Assembly (NCBI GenBank): GCA_023301335.1
Contig: JALZVA010000189.1
Location: 1 to 41,467 of the forward strand
Direction of reading: 5' to 3'
Length of the DNA stretch: 41,467 nt
From: Akkermansiaceae bacterium
GTDB lineage: Bacteria; Verrucomicrobiota; Verrucomicrobiia; Verrucomicrobiales; Akkermansiaceae
In this document: positions 20,255-29,553 of the stretch, one piece after another
How positions within the stretch are numbered: position 1 is the first letter of the stretch
How the letters are laid out: every line of letters starts with the position of its first letter
Program-made: the position numbers and the translations under genes
Notes under the pieces: model-generated
What the model saw: the letters and a program-made list of their open reading frames with translations, nothing else
What the model was told of the DNA's origin: nothing
Database searches by the model: none

Positions 20255-20812
20255 ATGTCCACAAACACACACACAGCCATGGCAAAAAAGAAAACCGCTA
20301 AGAAAAAACCAGTAAAAAAAACAACTCCTAAAAAAGTTGTAAAAAAAGCAGCTAAGAAAAAAGTTACTAGAAAAAAAGTAGCACCTAAAACTACTAAAAA
20401 GAAGCCTGCTAAGAAAGTTACTAAAAAGAAGCCTGCTAAGAAAGTTACTAAAAAGAAGACTGCTAAGAAAGTTGCTAAAAAGAAGACTACTAAGAAAGTC
20501 GTTAAAAAGAAGCCTGCTAAGAAAGTCGTTAAAAAGAAAACTGCTAAGAAAGTCGTTAAAAAGAAAACTGCTAAGAAAGTCGTTAAAAAGAAAACTGCTA
20601 AGAAAGTCGTTAAAAAGAAGGCTGCTAAGAAAGTCGTTAAAAAGAAGCCTGCTAAGAAAGTCGTTAAAAAGAAGACTGCTAAGAAAGTCGTTAAAAAGAA
20701 GGCTGCTAAGAAAGTCGTTAAAAAGAAGGCTGCTAAGAAAGTCGTTAAAAAGAAGGCTGCTAAGAAAGTTGCTAAAAAGAAGACTGCTAAGAAAGTCGTT
20801 AAAAAGAAATAA
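20255..20812 (+). CDS. Lys/Ala-rich histone H1-like repeat protein (alternative start 20279)
   Basis: 185 aa; last 135 aa are 15 units of [TPA][AT]KKV[VTA]KKK; followed by a strong terminator. Confidence 0.85.
   Translation: MSTNTHTAMAKKKTAKKKPVKKTTPKKVVKKAAKKKVTRKKVAPKTTKKKPAKKVTKKKPAKKVTKKKTAKKVAKKKTTKKVVKKKPAKKVVKKKTAKKVVKKKTAKKVVKKKTAKKVVKKKAAKKVVKKKPAKKVVKKKTAKKVVKKKAAKKVVKKKAAKKVVKKKAAKKVAKKKTAKKVVKKK
20405..20809 (+). repeat. 15 x 27-bp tandem repeat encoding (T/P/A)AKKVVKKK
   Basis: Unit actgctaagaaagtcgttaaaaagaag with few substitutions, mainly the first base of the first codon (act/cct/gct) and the gtt/act/gct codon. Confidence 0.97.
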
Positions 20813-20840
20813 TTCCTGGTATTTCTATCAAATTTCTAAA

Positions 20841-20867
20841 GAGAGCCCATCTGGGCTCTCTTTTTTT
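20841..20867 (+). terminator. Rho-independent terminator after the Lys-rich repeat gene
   Basis: gagagccc-atct-gggctctc followed by ttttttt. Confidence 0.92.
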
Positions 20868-20966
20868 ATCCTCATTCTCATATTCTATTTCTTAAAACGA
20901 GAAGTGGCATAAATCCCCCTCGACAGTTCAGGCCATTACGATTATTTAAAGATCTTCACCACACTT

Positions 20967-22082
20967 ATGGGAATCGCTGATCGCTATATTTTAAAACAGA
21001 TCCTCTCCAGCACTCTTTTTGCTGTGCTCATTCTTTGTGGTGTCTTCCTCATGGGAACTGTTCTAAAAGAAGCCCGAACACTTCTCGTTGGTCAGAACCC
21101 CTCCTTTTTCCTTATTTTTCAGTTCGTCTGGAGTGTCATCCCTCTCTCTCTCATGTTCATTGTTCCCTGCGGCTTTCTTGCTGCAGTTTTACTCACCTTT
21201 GGAAGGCTTTCTTCTAACAATGAGCTCACTGCCTTGAAAATGTCTGGACGCAGTCTCTACCGGATTTCTTTACCCGTTTTTTTATTAGCCATCTGTTTTT
21301 CTATTTTAGGGTTTTGGCTTAATAGCAGCCTTGCTCCAGAGGCCAAAGCTCTACAGAAAAAAATTCTCTATCAAGCTATTCAAACAGACCCACATAAACT
21401 TCTCGACCCTGGTGTTGTCCGTCATCAGCTAAAAGGTAAAATTGTCTTCGTTGAAGAAAGAGACAATGACAGACTTTTCGGGCTTCATGTCTTCGAGCAA
21501 GATCCACGTGAAGGCTCTCATCTCCCCACCCAATACGTTTATGCAAGAGAAGCTAAGCTCTATGTGGACGAAGCCAATAAGGAGCTCCGTCTAAAACTCT
21601 ATGATGCAGCTATTGCAAGCTCTCACAAAGCTCCCGTTGACCTTCTCTTTATAGAAAAACAAGAACCTCTTTTATTCGACTTCAGCAATAAAAAGAAACG
21701 TACGCCAAAAGCGAACACGATGACTTCTGCAGAAATCGCCGAAGAGCTATCCCAAGGAAACATTCACAACCTTTCAGAAAAGAAACAACTCAAGCGGAGC
21801 AATTCCCTAACAAATGAAATGTATGGACGCTACGCAGCCTCCCTTTCCTGTATAGCGTTTTCCTTCATTGGTATCCCTCTAGCCCTCCAGTCACGTAGAA
21901 AAGAAACTTCAACAGGTTTTGTTATCAGTATCGGAATTGCCGTCATTTATTTCACCTTCTTTATTATCGGAAATGATCACCAAGGTGAATCTCCCATGAG
22001 CGTCCAGCCCCTCTACTGGGCACCTAATATTATCGCTATTGTATTAGGAAGCTTTCTTATCTGGAGATCACACCGTAGATAG
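20967..22082 (+). CDS. LptF/LptG-family LPS-export permease (second paralog)
   Basis: MGIADRYILKQILSSTLFAVLILCGVF, SSNNELTALKMSGRSLYRI, SFIGIPLALQSRRKETSTGFVISI. Confidence 0.9.
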   Translation: MGIADRYILKQILSSTLFAVLILCGVFLMGTVLKEARTLLVGQNPSFFLIFQFVWSVIPLSLMFIVPCGFLAAVLLTFGRLSSNNELTALKMSGRSLYRISLPVFLLAICFSILGFWLNSSLAPEAKALQKKILYQAIQTDPHKLLDPGVVRHQLKGKIVFVEERDNDRLFGLHVFEQDPREGSHLPTQYVYAREAKLYVDEANKELRLKLYDAAIASSHKAPVDLLFIEKQEPLLFDFSNKKKRTPKANTMTSAEIAEELSQGNIHNLSEKKQLKRSNSLTNEMYGRYAASLSCIAFSFIGIPLALQSRRKETSTGFVISIGIAVIYFTFFIIGNDHQGESPMSVQPLYWAPNIIAIVLGSFLIWRSHRR

Positions 22083-22086
22083 CCAT

Positions 22087-22980
22087 TTAATCTTTACATC
22101 CGTGAATTTGCGACAGAGCGTCTGCAAAAGATTTATACCTCCACTGATAGCCAGTCGTGTCGAGTAAGGAGTCCTCTACCTTCACACTCGCTAATAACCC
22201 GTCAGCAAATTCCCCTAAGATCCATTTTAGAGCAAATGCCGGAGTCGTTATCAGCGAAGGTCTTCCCATTGCTTGGCCAATCGCCTTCGCAACTTGGCCT
22301 TGAGTGATTTTCTCTCCGGCAAAATTCACTCCTCCTCTGACACTTTCTGTCTCTATGCAATGGAGTATTCCCTCCACTACATCTTGCTCGTGAATCCAGC
22401 TAAAATAAGCTTTTTTATCGCCTAATGGTCCTCCTGCAAAAAAATTATAGGGCATGCTCATTTTTTTCCATGGCTCAGAGTTCTTCCCTAATACGGCACC
22501 AAAGCGAAGACATACAGGTCTTACTCCATAGGCTTCAACAGCGGTAGCACTCGCCTCCCATAATCCACATAAATTTGCGAGAAAGTCAGCCCCATAGGTG
22601 CCCGTTCGCTCGCCATTTACCTCTCCCTCGGCATTGATCACTCCAATCCCTGAGGCGCATAGATACACTTGTGGCCTTTCCTCCTCCGGCATCTCTCCAA
22701 TCCACTTCACCACTTGGTCTGAAACCTTCACTCTAGAGTCCACTAGTTCTTGCTTCACCTTCGCATTCCATCGGCAAGCCACAGATTTCCCTGCAAAATT
22801 AACAACGATATCAGCACCATCTAAGCACCCCTCTCCCCAAGCTCGCCAGCCTTCTCCTTTTCTAGAGCGAGAAACTCCTACCACCTTAAACCCTTGTTTT
22901 CTTAAGAACTCACTGAGACAGCTTCCCAAATATCCCGAAGCTCCGATAATAACGACTGTTTGCACTTTAGACACATTCAA
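22087..22980 (-). CDS. TIGR01777-type SDR/epimerase-family protein (YfcH-like)
   Basis: VVIIGASGYLGSCLSEFLRKQGFKVVGVSRS, CASGIGVI, FAGGPLGDKKAYFSWIHEQDVV. Confidence 0.9.
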   Translation of the reverse strand: MNVSKVQTVVIIGASGYLGSCLSEFLRKQGFKVVGVSRSRKGEGWRAWGEGCLDGADIVVNFAGKSVACRWNAKVKQELVDSRVKVSDQVVKWIGEMPEEERPQVYLCASGIGVINAEGEVNGERTGTYGADFLANLCGLWEASATAVEAYGVRPVCLRFGAVLGKNSEPWKKMSMPYNFFAGGPLGDKKAYFSWIHEQDVVEGILHCIETESVRGGVNFAGEKITQGQVAKAIGQAMGRPSLITTPAFALKWILGEFADGLLASVKVEDSLLDTTGYQWRYKSFADALSQIHGCKD

Positions 22981-23079
22981 TACTTTCAGTTAATTCTGAA
23001 AATGTCAACACGTAAGGATTTTCTGGCCTCTTTTACCTCTTTACTTTGAAGGTAGTATTAAGCACAAATACAGCTGACT

Positions 23080-25416
23080 ATGCAGCGTGGCTTTCTACTC
23101 TATTTTCTAACTATTGGTTCTCTTTTAGCTCAAGAGAATCAGGAGGATGAACTGAGTGTCGGCATCCCCACGATTCCAACGATTCCTGACAGGGTGGAAA
23201 TTCTCCAAGAGTTCGGGTATACAGAATTTGACTATCCATCTAGCCAGTTGCGCTATCATGGCGACTTTCAGCTCACAGCTGAACATGGCTTAGAAATGAA
23301 CTCTAATAATGCGATCTTCGATTTTAAAGCGGGGACTATCAACTTAGATGGCGATGTCTCTATCTATAACCATGGTATTCTCCAACGTGGTAACCACGCT
23401 TCCTATAATTTAAACACCAAGAATCTCACGACGAAAGGTCTCGCAGTGAGTGCCGGCCCGTCTCCAGGCGCCAGCCTTCCGACCCTTTTACTGGAATCAG
23501 GAAAATTTCAATCTATCACAGATAAGAGAGGAAACTCATTTCTAGTGGGTGAAGACGCAGGGATCACCACGCATGATGTAGCCAATCCAAATTTTTGGCT
23601 CCGTGCAGATGAAATTAGAATCTACCCAGAGAAGAGGATCACTTTCAGAGATCTAAAAATTTACTTCCTCGATACTCCTGTGCTCAGGCTCCCTTACTTC
23701 GCCCAAAGTCTAAATAGCGAGCTCGGATATCACTTCTCTCCTGGAGTCCGCACGACATGGGGTGCCTATCTCTTAAACCGTTATGGTATTCTGATCACTG
23801 GTGATGAAGATGGTTTCCTTTACGACGAGGGAGAGCCTTGGTTACTCGCGCAAATTTTAGCTGATATCCGCACTCAAAAAGGTATCGGAACCGGTCTTGA
23901 CCTCATTGATACGCGGCAGTCTAAAAACCCAAATTTAACAGGTTTAAGCTTTTATTACGCAAATGACTTGGACCCTAACGCGACACGCTCAGGCCTCGAC
24001 AGAGGAAGAGTGAACGAGGACCGCTTCAGAATTTCATTACAACACAGGTTAGATATCTACGACGGGCACCGAGGAAACACCTTTTTTGATACCAACCTCA
24101 CCTGGCTAAGTGATGAATATTTCTTAGAAGATTTTGATAGCAGCAGTTTTCAGGTAGATCCCGATCCAGATAACACACTCTCTCTGCTCCACCGCCATCC
24201 AAAATTTCTCGCAGGTCTTACCACCCGACTTAGGCTCAATGATTTTCACGATAACTCTACGAGCTCTCCTGAGTTTTTCCTAGATATCCTCAAAAAGCCT
24301 ATTTTTAATACACCTTTACTCTATGAAGGGTCGTTGTCAGCAGGAATTTATGACGAGACTTTATCCTCAGAAAACCGTGCTGCGCTCAGAGATTCTCTTA
24401 ACTCTGTTACGCCAGGCTCTGAAGAAGAATTATCTATCCAAAACCTTTTAGATAACAGAGGGTTCAACCGCTTCCACACGTGGCATGAGTTTTCCCTACC
24501 GTTACATATTCACGATGGAATCGGTCTCGTCCCTCACGCTGGAGTAGGCTACACCAGTTACTGGGATATAGATAATGGAAGTAGTAGCTTTGACCGTACT
24601 CTATTCCAAGCCGGTGTAGATTTTTCCTTAAAGTTCTCCAAGCGTCACGATCATGTTAAAATCAAAAAGCTGGGGATCAACGGCCTCCTTCATACCTTTC
24701 AACCCTATGCAAATTTCACAGTCCTGAGGACTGACAGCTTTGATGATTCCTTCATCGGCATTCAACGCCTTACCCCAACCACAGAGGTGCGCCCTATCAA
24801 AGTGGGTCGTTTCTATAGTCTTGATGAGCTTAATCAATCGACCATTCTCAGGCTTGGGGTTAGGAATAACCTTTTTACCAAGAGGGATGGAAGCTCGCAC
24901 CCATGGTTAAGCCTAGATACGTATTTCGATACATTTATTGATGACCCAGAATTTGACAGGGAGTTCTCTAACCTCTACAATCAACTCACATGGAACCCAA
25001 AACCGTGGGTCCAATTAGACCTTAACGCTCAGTTCCCCATCACCAGTGAGAGTGAGGGATTCTCTGAATACTCTATCAACACCACCTTCCAACCTTCAAA
25101 AAGCACCGAGATTGGTCTCCGTTACCGCTTCCTATCTTCACATCCAACATTAGAAGATAGTAGTAGAATAGATATGAGGCTCTATAATCGCCTTAACGAA
25201 CGCTGGGGGTTTAGTGCATTTCAGCGATGGGAACTCGATGACGGAACAGTTGAGTTACAAGAGTATTCACTCCATCGTGACCTTGGAAGCTGGAATATTT
25301 CTGGTGGACTCTTTAGAAGAGATAATAGAATTAGGAGAGAACTGGGCTTCTCTCTTGCGTTCACTCTTAAAGAATTCCCTTCCGTCTCAGTCCCTATTAC
25401 TCTAGATAACGAATAA
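23080..25416 (+). CDS. lptD: LptD/OstA-like outer-membrane LPS-assembly protein
   Basis: N-terminal OstA-like beta repeats (LRYHGDFQLTAEHGLEMNSNNAIFDFKAGTINLDGDVSIYNHG) followed by a large beta-rich region; lptF/G-type permease nearby. Confidence 0.7.
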   Translation: MQRGFLLYFLTIGSLLAQENQEDELSVGIPTIPTIPDRVEILQEFGYTEFDYPSSQLRYHGDFQLTAEHGLEMNSNNAIFDFKAGTINLDGDVSIYNHGILQRGNHASYNLNTKNLTTKGLAVSAGPSPGASLPTLLLESGKFQSITDKRGNSFLVGEDAGITTHDVANPNFWLRADEIRIYPEKRITFRDLKIYFLDTPVLRLPYFAQSLNSELGYHFSPGVRTTWGAYLLNRYGILITGDEDGFLYDEGEPWLLAQILADIRTQKGIGTGLDLIDTRQSKNPNLTGLSFYYANDLDPNATRSGLDRGRVNEDRFRISLQHRLDIYDGHRGNTFFDTNLTWLSDEYFLEDFDSSSFQVDPDPDNTLSLLHRHPKFLAGLTTRLRLNDFHDNSTSSPEFFLDILKKPIFNTPLLYEGSLSAGIYDETLSSENRAALRDSLNSVTPGSEEELSIQNLLDNRGFNRFHTWHEFSLPLHIHDGIGLVPHAGVGYTSYWDIDNGSSSFDRTLFQAGVDFSLKFSKRHDHVKIKKLGINGLLHTFQPYANFTVLRTDSFDDSFIGIQRLTPTTEVRPIKVGRFYSLDELNQSTILRLGVRNNLFTKRDGSSHPWLSLDTYFDTFIDDPEFDREFSNLYNQLTWNPKPWVQLDLNAQFPITSESEGFSEYSINTTFQPSKSTEIGLRYRFLSSHPTLEDSSRIDMRLYNRLNERWGFSAFQRWELDDGTVELQEYSLHRDLGSWNISGGLFRRDNRIRRELGFSLAFTLKEFPSVSVPITLDNE

Positions 25417-25417
25417 C

Positions 25418-26041
25418 ATGAATATCCTTACACAGCTCCAATGGAGATACGCCACTAAGCAATTTGATAAAACGAAACACATCGATAGCGCCACTCTCAA
25501 AAAAATAACCGACAGCCTTGTGCTCACTCCTTCTTCTTTCGGCCTTCAACCATGGAAGTTTATAGTCATCTCTGAGCCCACTCTCAAAGAATCCTTATTA
25601 CCTCATTCCTGGAACCAGCCCCAAATCACTGACTGCTCTCACTTAATTGTGCTGATGGCTAAGGAGCATGTCACAAAAGAGGATATTGACCTTTTCCTAG
25701 ACGACTCTGTCGCAAAAAGAGGCGGCAGTAGAGACGACCTCAAAGACTATGAGGGAATGATGAACGGATTCATTAACAGAATGAGTGAAGACGCTAAGTT
25801 TAATTGGGCCAAAAATCAAGTTTACATAGCCTTAGGCCAGCTCCTAACAACAGCTGCATTACTCGAAGTCGACGCTTGCCCGCTAGAAGGTATTTCTCCT
25901 CAAGATTATGATTCCGTTCTAGGCATAGAAGGCTACAAAACCGTTTTGGCTTGTGCCTTAGGCTATCGATTAGATGGCGATAAATACGCCGATTTAGAAA
26001 AAATAAGATTCAGCAGTGACACAATTATCGAGCATAGATAA
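25418..26041 (+). CDS. Nitroreductase-family NAD(P)H-dependent oxidoreductase
   Basis: MNILTQLQWRYATKQFDKTKHI..LVLTPSSFGLQPWKFIVI, ALGQLLTTAALLEVDACPLEGI, ALGYR. Confidence 0.93.
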   Translation: MNILTQLQWRYATKQFDKTKHIDSATLKKITDSLVLTPSSFGLQPWKFIVISEPTLKESLLPHSWNQPQITDCSHLIVLMAKEHVTKEDIDLFLDDSVAKRGGSRDDLKDYEGMMNGFINRMSEDAKFNWAKNQVYIALGQLLTTAALLEVDACPLEGISPQDYDSVLGIEGYKTVLACALGYRLDGDKYADLEKIRFSSDTIIEHR

Positions 26042-26681
26042 GAGAGAGCATCTTCTCATCTTGTTTATTAAGGAACCCGTTGCAGGGGGCCTTAAGTTCA
26101 CTATGGCTTCTGAAACTTCTCCAGAAGAAGCCAACTACCGCTATCAGAGTCTAGTCTTAACTTTACTTAAACAACTTAAGGGACTTTCTCATACAGACAT
26201 CCGTTTTATTGTTAGACCAGCGGACGGTATTGATGCTGTTAAATTCTGGATCCTTAGTGAGCTCGAAGGCACCTTTGACGTCTTAAATGAATCTAGCTTC
26301 CTCTTCAGTCCCACTGATGACACAGGCCCTTATACCATTAGCTTCATTGAAGACGTGCAGAAAAGCATTCACGAGGTCAGGGAAGAATCCCTCAGAGAAA
26401 ATTACTCTACCATAAGTATACAAGGTATGAACTGTCCAGAATGTGGTGCCCGCTGGATTCATATGGCCCAGCTCCTGGCTACTACGAAGCATAAAAAAAT
26501 TATTGGCTACACCGATTCAGGCTCTATCTATCTTAGCTGCACAACTAAAGGCTATTCAGGAGAAGCGATAACACTACCTTCGCTTCCAAAAGTAAAATCA
26601 GCGAATGACTGGGAGACCGCTCTCACTGCTCCTATCGGGGGAAAATTAAATAAAATATACCGCAAGCTAACAGGAACCTAG
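26016..26681 (+). CDS. Diverged DUF2064/TIGR04282-like protein (GTG start)
   Basis: HLLILFIKEPVAGGLKFTMA..EEANYRYQSLVLTLLKQL and ISIQGMNCPECGARWIHMAQLL..KKIIGYTDSGSIYLSC align by eye with the family layout (xFxKxPxPGxVKTRLA; GTDCPxL; GPAxDGGYxL). Confidence 0.5.
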   Translation: MTQLSSIDKREHLLILFIKEPVAGGLKFTMASETSPEEANYRYQSLVLTLLKQLKGLSHTDIRFIVRPADGIDAVKFWILSELEGTFDVLNESSFLFSPTDDTGPYTISFIEDVQKSIHEVREESLRENYSTISIQGMNCPECGARWIHMAQLLATTKHKKIIGYTDSGSIYLSCTTKGYSGEAITLPSLPKVKSANDWETALTAPIGGKLNKIYRKLTGT

Positions 26682-26706
26682 CTAGCATTATTATAAGATT
26701 TCTCTT

Positions 26707-27504
26707 TTACCAGAGAGCTTTGGGCTTTCCCAAATTTCCTACAATTTCTTTAATCTCGTCTGCAAATTGGAGTGCACTCGAATGCCTACGACCTGGGTCC
26801 TTGGCCATCGCTTTTACGATGAAGTGGACAAACGCTTGGTCACGGTCAAATAAGTGATTGAAATTTACATTATGCGCATCAGGAAGCATCCGCGTTAGCA
26901 CCGTATACATTAATGCCCCCATCGCATACAAATCTGTCTGTAAGGAGACCTTTTCTGGATTCTTCCAAATTTCAGGAGCTGCATAACCTTCACTACCGAC
27001 TGCTTCTAATTCATCTACGTCTTCGCCCGCGCAAAATGCTAAACCAAAATCTACTAGCTTTGGTTCATAATTTTCAGTCATCATGACATTTTCCGGTTTT
27101 ATATCCCGGTGGAGAACCCTCATCTCGTGAGCATATTGAAGTCCCTCAGCAACTTTAATAACAAGGTTACCAGCCTCTTCATCAGTAAAGCTTTTATCGG
27201 CAATAAGTTCTAACAGATTACCATACGCACAGTATTCCATCAAAATATAGTAAAATTCTTCACGTTCCCCGTAATCAAATACTTTAACAATATTAGGATG
27301 ATCAAATTCACTTAGTAGCCGTCCTTCTTTCTGGAACTGAGAAATAGCAGTTCTTGTTTTTTTACGCAGAATTTTAAGGGCTAGTTCATCCCCTGTTGAA
27401 ACCTCTACAACTTTAAAGACAATTCCCTCACCTCCCTCGCCTAAAACGCTATTTATCAGGAACTCTGGAAACAGTTCTTTTATTTTAGCTTCTTCTTCAA
27501 TCAT
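26707..27504 (-). CDS. Minimal Hanks-type Ser/Thr protein kinase
   Basis: GEGGEGIVFK P-loop, ALKIL Lys, HRDIKPENV, VDFGLA, GSEGYAAPE; no transmembrane or sensor domain. Confidence 0.95.
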   Translation of the reverse strand: MIEEEAKIKELFPEFLINSVLGEGGEGIVFKVVEVSTGDELALKILRKKTRTAISQFQKEGRLLSEFDHPNIVKVFDYGEREEFYYILMEYCAYGNLLELIADKSFTDEEAGNLVIKVAEGLQYAHEMRVLHRDIKPENVMMTENYEPKLVDFGLAFCAGEDVDELEAVGSEGYAAPEIWKNPEKVSLQTDLYAMGALMYTVLTRMLPDAHNVNFNHLFDRDQAFVHFIVKAMAKDPGRRHSSALQFADEIKEIVGNLGKPKALW

Positions 27505-27518
27505 TTAGTCAATAGGAT

Positions 27519-28331
27519 CTAACCGCAATTTCCCCAACTTTTCAGCATGCTTAAAAGCTTTAATTTCACTTCAGCAATAGATTTTGTTCTTTTTTCGACA
27601 TCAGGATTCATCGCATTTCTGACAATCATCTTAAATCTAGGGTCAAAGCCCTGTAGTTTATCAAAGTCTGGAGATTTTGCATCAGGGATTTCTTTCGTCA
27701 ACATGTTATAAATAATGCCTCCCATGGCATACACATCCACTCGATAATCGATCTCTTTAGGACTTGTGATCACCTCAGGAGCTGCATAGCCTTTACTCCC
27801 TACCGCTGTGTATTTGTAATTCGGGTTATCCAAATTAACGGCCAGCCCAAAGTCCATGATCTTTGGCGTCCAATCCTCTGAGATCATGATATTATCAGGC
27901 TTCATATCCCTGTGCACATAATGCTTTTCGTGCGCATACTCTAAACCTTCACAAATCATAACCGCGAAGTTTGCCACACTTTGTTCGTCAAATTTATACT
28001 CATTTAAGACATTAAACAAAGTCCCGCGCTCAATATAATCCATGATCAGAAAGGGCATTTGCTCAGCTTCCCCGTGGTCATGAATTTTCACAATATTGGG
28101 ATGGTCCATCGCTTGTTGCGCTTCGGCTTCGGATCTGAACTCAACTTGCGTTCTTACATTCCTCTCGCCTACTAAAACTTTTATAGCATATGCCTTATTT
28201 TCCCTTAGGGCATAAAATACAGCGCCAGATGAACCTATTCCCACGAGTATTTGAACATCATAGCTAGGAAAAAGACGCTTCATCTCTTCAAGCGTTGGCA
28301 CAGGGTATCCATTAATTTCCTCTAAATTCAT
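27519..28331 (-). CDS. Minimal Hanks-type Ser/Thr protein kinase (tandem paralog)
   Basis: GIGSSGAVFYA, AIKVL, HRDMKPDNIM, MDFGLA, GSKGYAAPE; shared N-terminal (K)(R/E)LFP lead-in with its neighbour. Confidence 0.95.
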   Translation of the reverse strand: MNLEEINGYPVPTLEEMKRLFPSYDVQILVGIGSSGAVFYALRENKAYAIKVLVGERNVRTQVEFRSEAEAQQAMDHPNIVKIHDHGEAEQMPFLIMDYIERGTLFNVLNEYKFDEQSVANFAVMICEGLEYAHEKHYVHRDMKPDNIMISEDWTPKIMDFGLAVNLDNPNYKYTAVGSKGYAAPEVITSPKEIDYRVDVYAMGGIIYNMLTKEIPDAKSPDFDKLQGFDPRFKMIVRNAMNPDVEKRTKSIAEVKLKLLSMLKSWGNCG

Positions 28332-28485
28332 AGTAACGACTCTTATAATCTAGACTCTCTTTAACATAATTACAGTATTTTTTTTACAAATAATAAAAGC
28401 ATATATTCTACAAAAATAACGCTAAAGGTCAACAATTTGGATTGTATTCTCTTTTCCGTATTATACAAATTCTTCCAATAATTAA

Positions 28486-28914
28486 ATGATGATTAAAAAA
28501 ATCTTAGGCATAGCTCCAAAACAACCTGTAACTTCGTGGAACCACCCCGTCTTAGGACAAGCTCACTGGAATGATGACTACAATGGCTGGGTCGGAGTCA
28601 CTGGTGGTATAAGCTATGTTCTCCCATTCGATAAATCAGGGGAGCCTAATAAAAAACTTCTCGGCTATGTAGAAACAATGGTGGGCAATCCGTCTATGTT
28701 CGCCGACCTCATGGTCCAAGCTAAGAATGAAGCAGTTAGAAACTTTAGCGACTTCCTTAAACCTGAAATCGAAGCACTTCAACCTGGTTTTGTGCACTTT
28801 TCATTTGAATCAAAGCAAGCTTCGATGATCGTCGATATGCTAGGGGGAGCTCCTGAACGCCCTTGGAAAATCCTCTATAAGAACCTCGATAGCCAAAGCT
28901 TAAAATTTAAGTAG
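28486..28914 (+). CDS. Hypothetical protein, 142 aa
   Basis: Complete ORF with coding-like codon usage, divergent from the kinase pair; no confident family. Confidence 0.75.
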   Translation: MMIKKILGIAPKQPVTSWNHPVLGQAHWNDDYNGWVGVTGGISYVLPFDKSGEPNKKLLGYVETMVGNPSMFADLMVQAKNEAVRNFSDFLKPEIEALQPGFVHFSFESKQASMIVDMLGGAPERPWKILYKNLDSQSLKFK

Positions 28915-29542
28915 CACGCTTCTTTTTACGGTAATGTAGGTAGCACTCCTGCTCTTCACCGACCTCCAGAGAAATCAGTTCGTAATGCCTACTTTCAGGT
29001 AAATACTCACCTCTCTGCCCTGATATTGTGGGAGCTTCCTCTCCTCCAAAAAATGTAGTGCCAGACCACGTTAAAAACAACTCATCTACCAGATCTCTTT
29101 CCATCAGAGACTTCACCACAGCTCCACCACCTTCACAGTGAAGGTATCGGATTCCTTTACTAAATAAGTAGCCCACAGCCTCTTCTATAGAATCCACTGC
29201 TACCTCATTTTCTTCCTTTGCCTTTCTTAACGTCACAAAGAGGAGCTCCTCAGCTGTCTCAACCTGAAAAAAAGGATGTGTTAAATCCCACTCTCCTTTC
29301 CCTGAAATAACACAGCGTAAAGGCTGTTTCCTTCCCTTCAAAACTCTATCAGGTATGATTAAGCGCATTTTATCCGCTTCTAAAGTTCCCCGCCCTACCA
29401 AAAGCGCATCAGCATTCACTCTCAGTTCTAAAAGTTTTTCTAAATCAGTTTTAGGTGTAAACCCGGAAGCGGTGTAATTCCTCGTAGAAATCTTACCATC
29501 CAGTGTCATTGCCAAATTCACTGATATATGTGGGCGACTCAT
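28907..29542 (-). CDS. RibD C-terminal-type (DHFR-like) reductase
   Basis: SRPHISVNLAMTLDGKISTRNYTASGFT, ADALLVGRGTLEADKMRL, YLHCEGGGAVVKSLMERDLVDELFLTWSGTTFGG-like; overlaps preceding convergent ORF by 8 nt. Confidence 0.88.
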   Translation of the reverse strand: MSRPHISVNLAMTLDGKISTRNYTASGFTPKTDLEKLLELRVNADALLVGRGTLEADKMRLIIPDRVLKGRKQPLRCVISGKGEWDLTHPFFQVETAEELLFVTLRKAKEENEVAVDSIEEAVGYLFSKGIRYLHCEGGGAVVKSLMERDLVDELFLTWSGTTFFGGEEAPTISGQRGEYLPESRHYELISLEVGEEQECYLHYRKKKRAT

Positions 29543-29553
29543 AAATCAGACGA

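Noticed and set aside
20472-20912. 146-aa Arg/Leu/Lys-rich ORF (LKRRLLRKSLKRK...)
   Set aside because: Frame-shifted reading of the 27-bp tandem repeat; repeat period divisible by 3 keeps alternative frames open.
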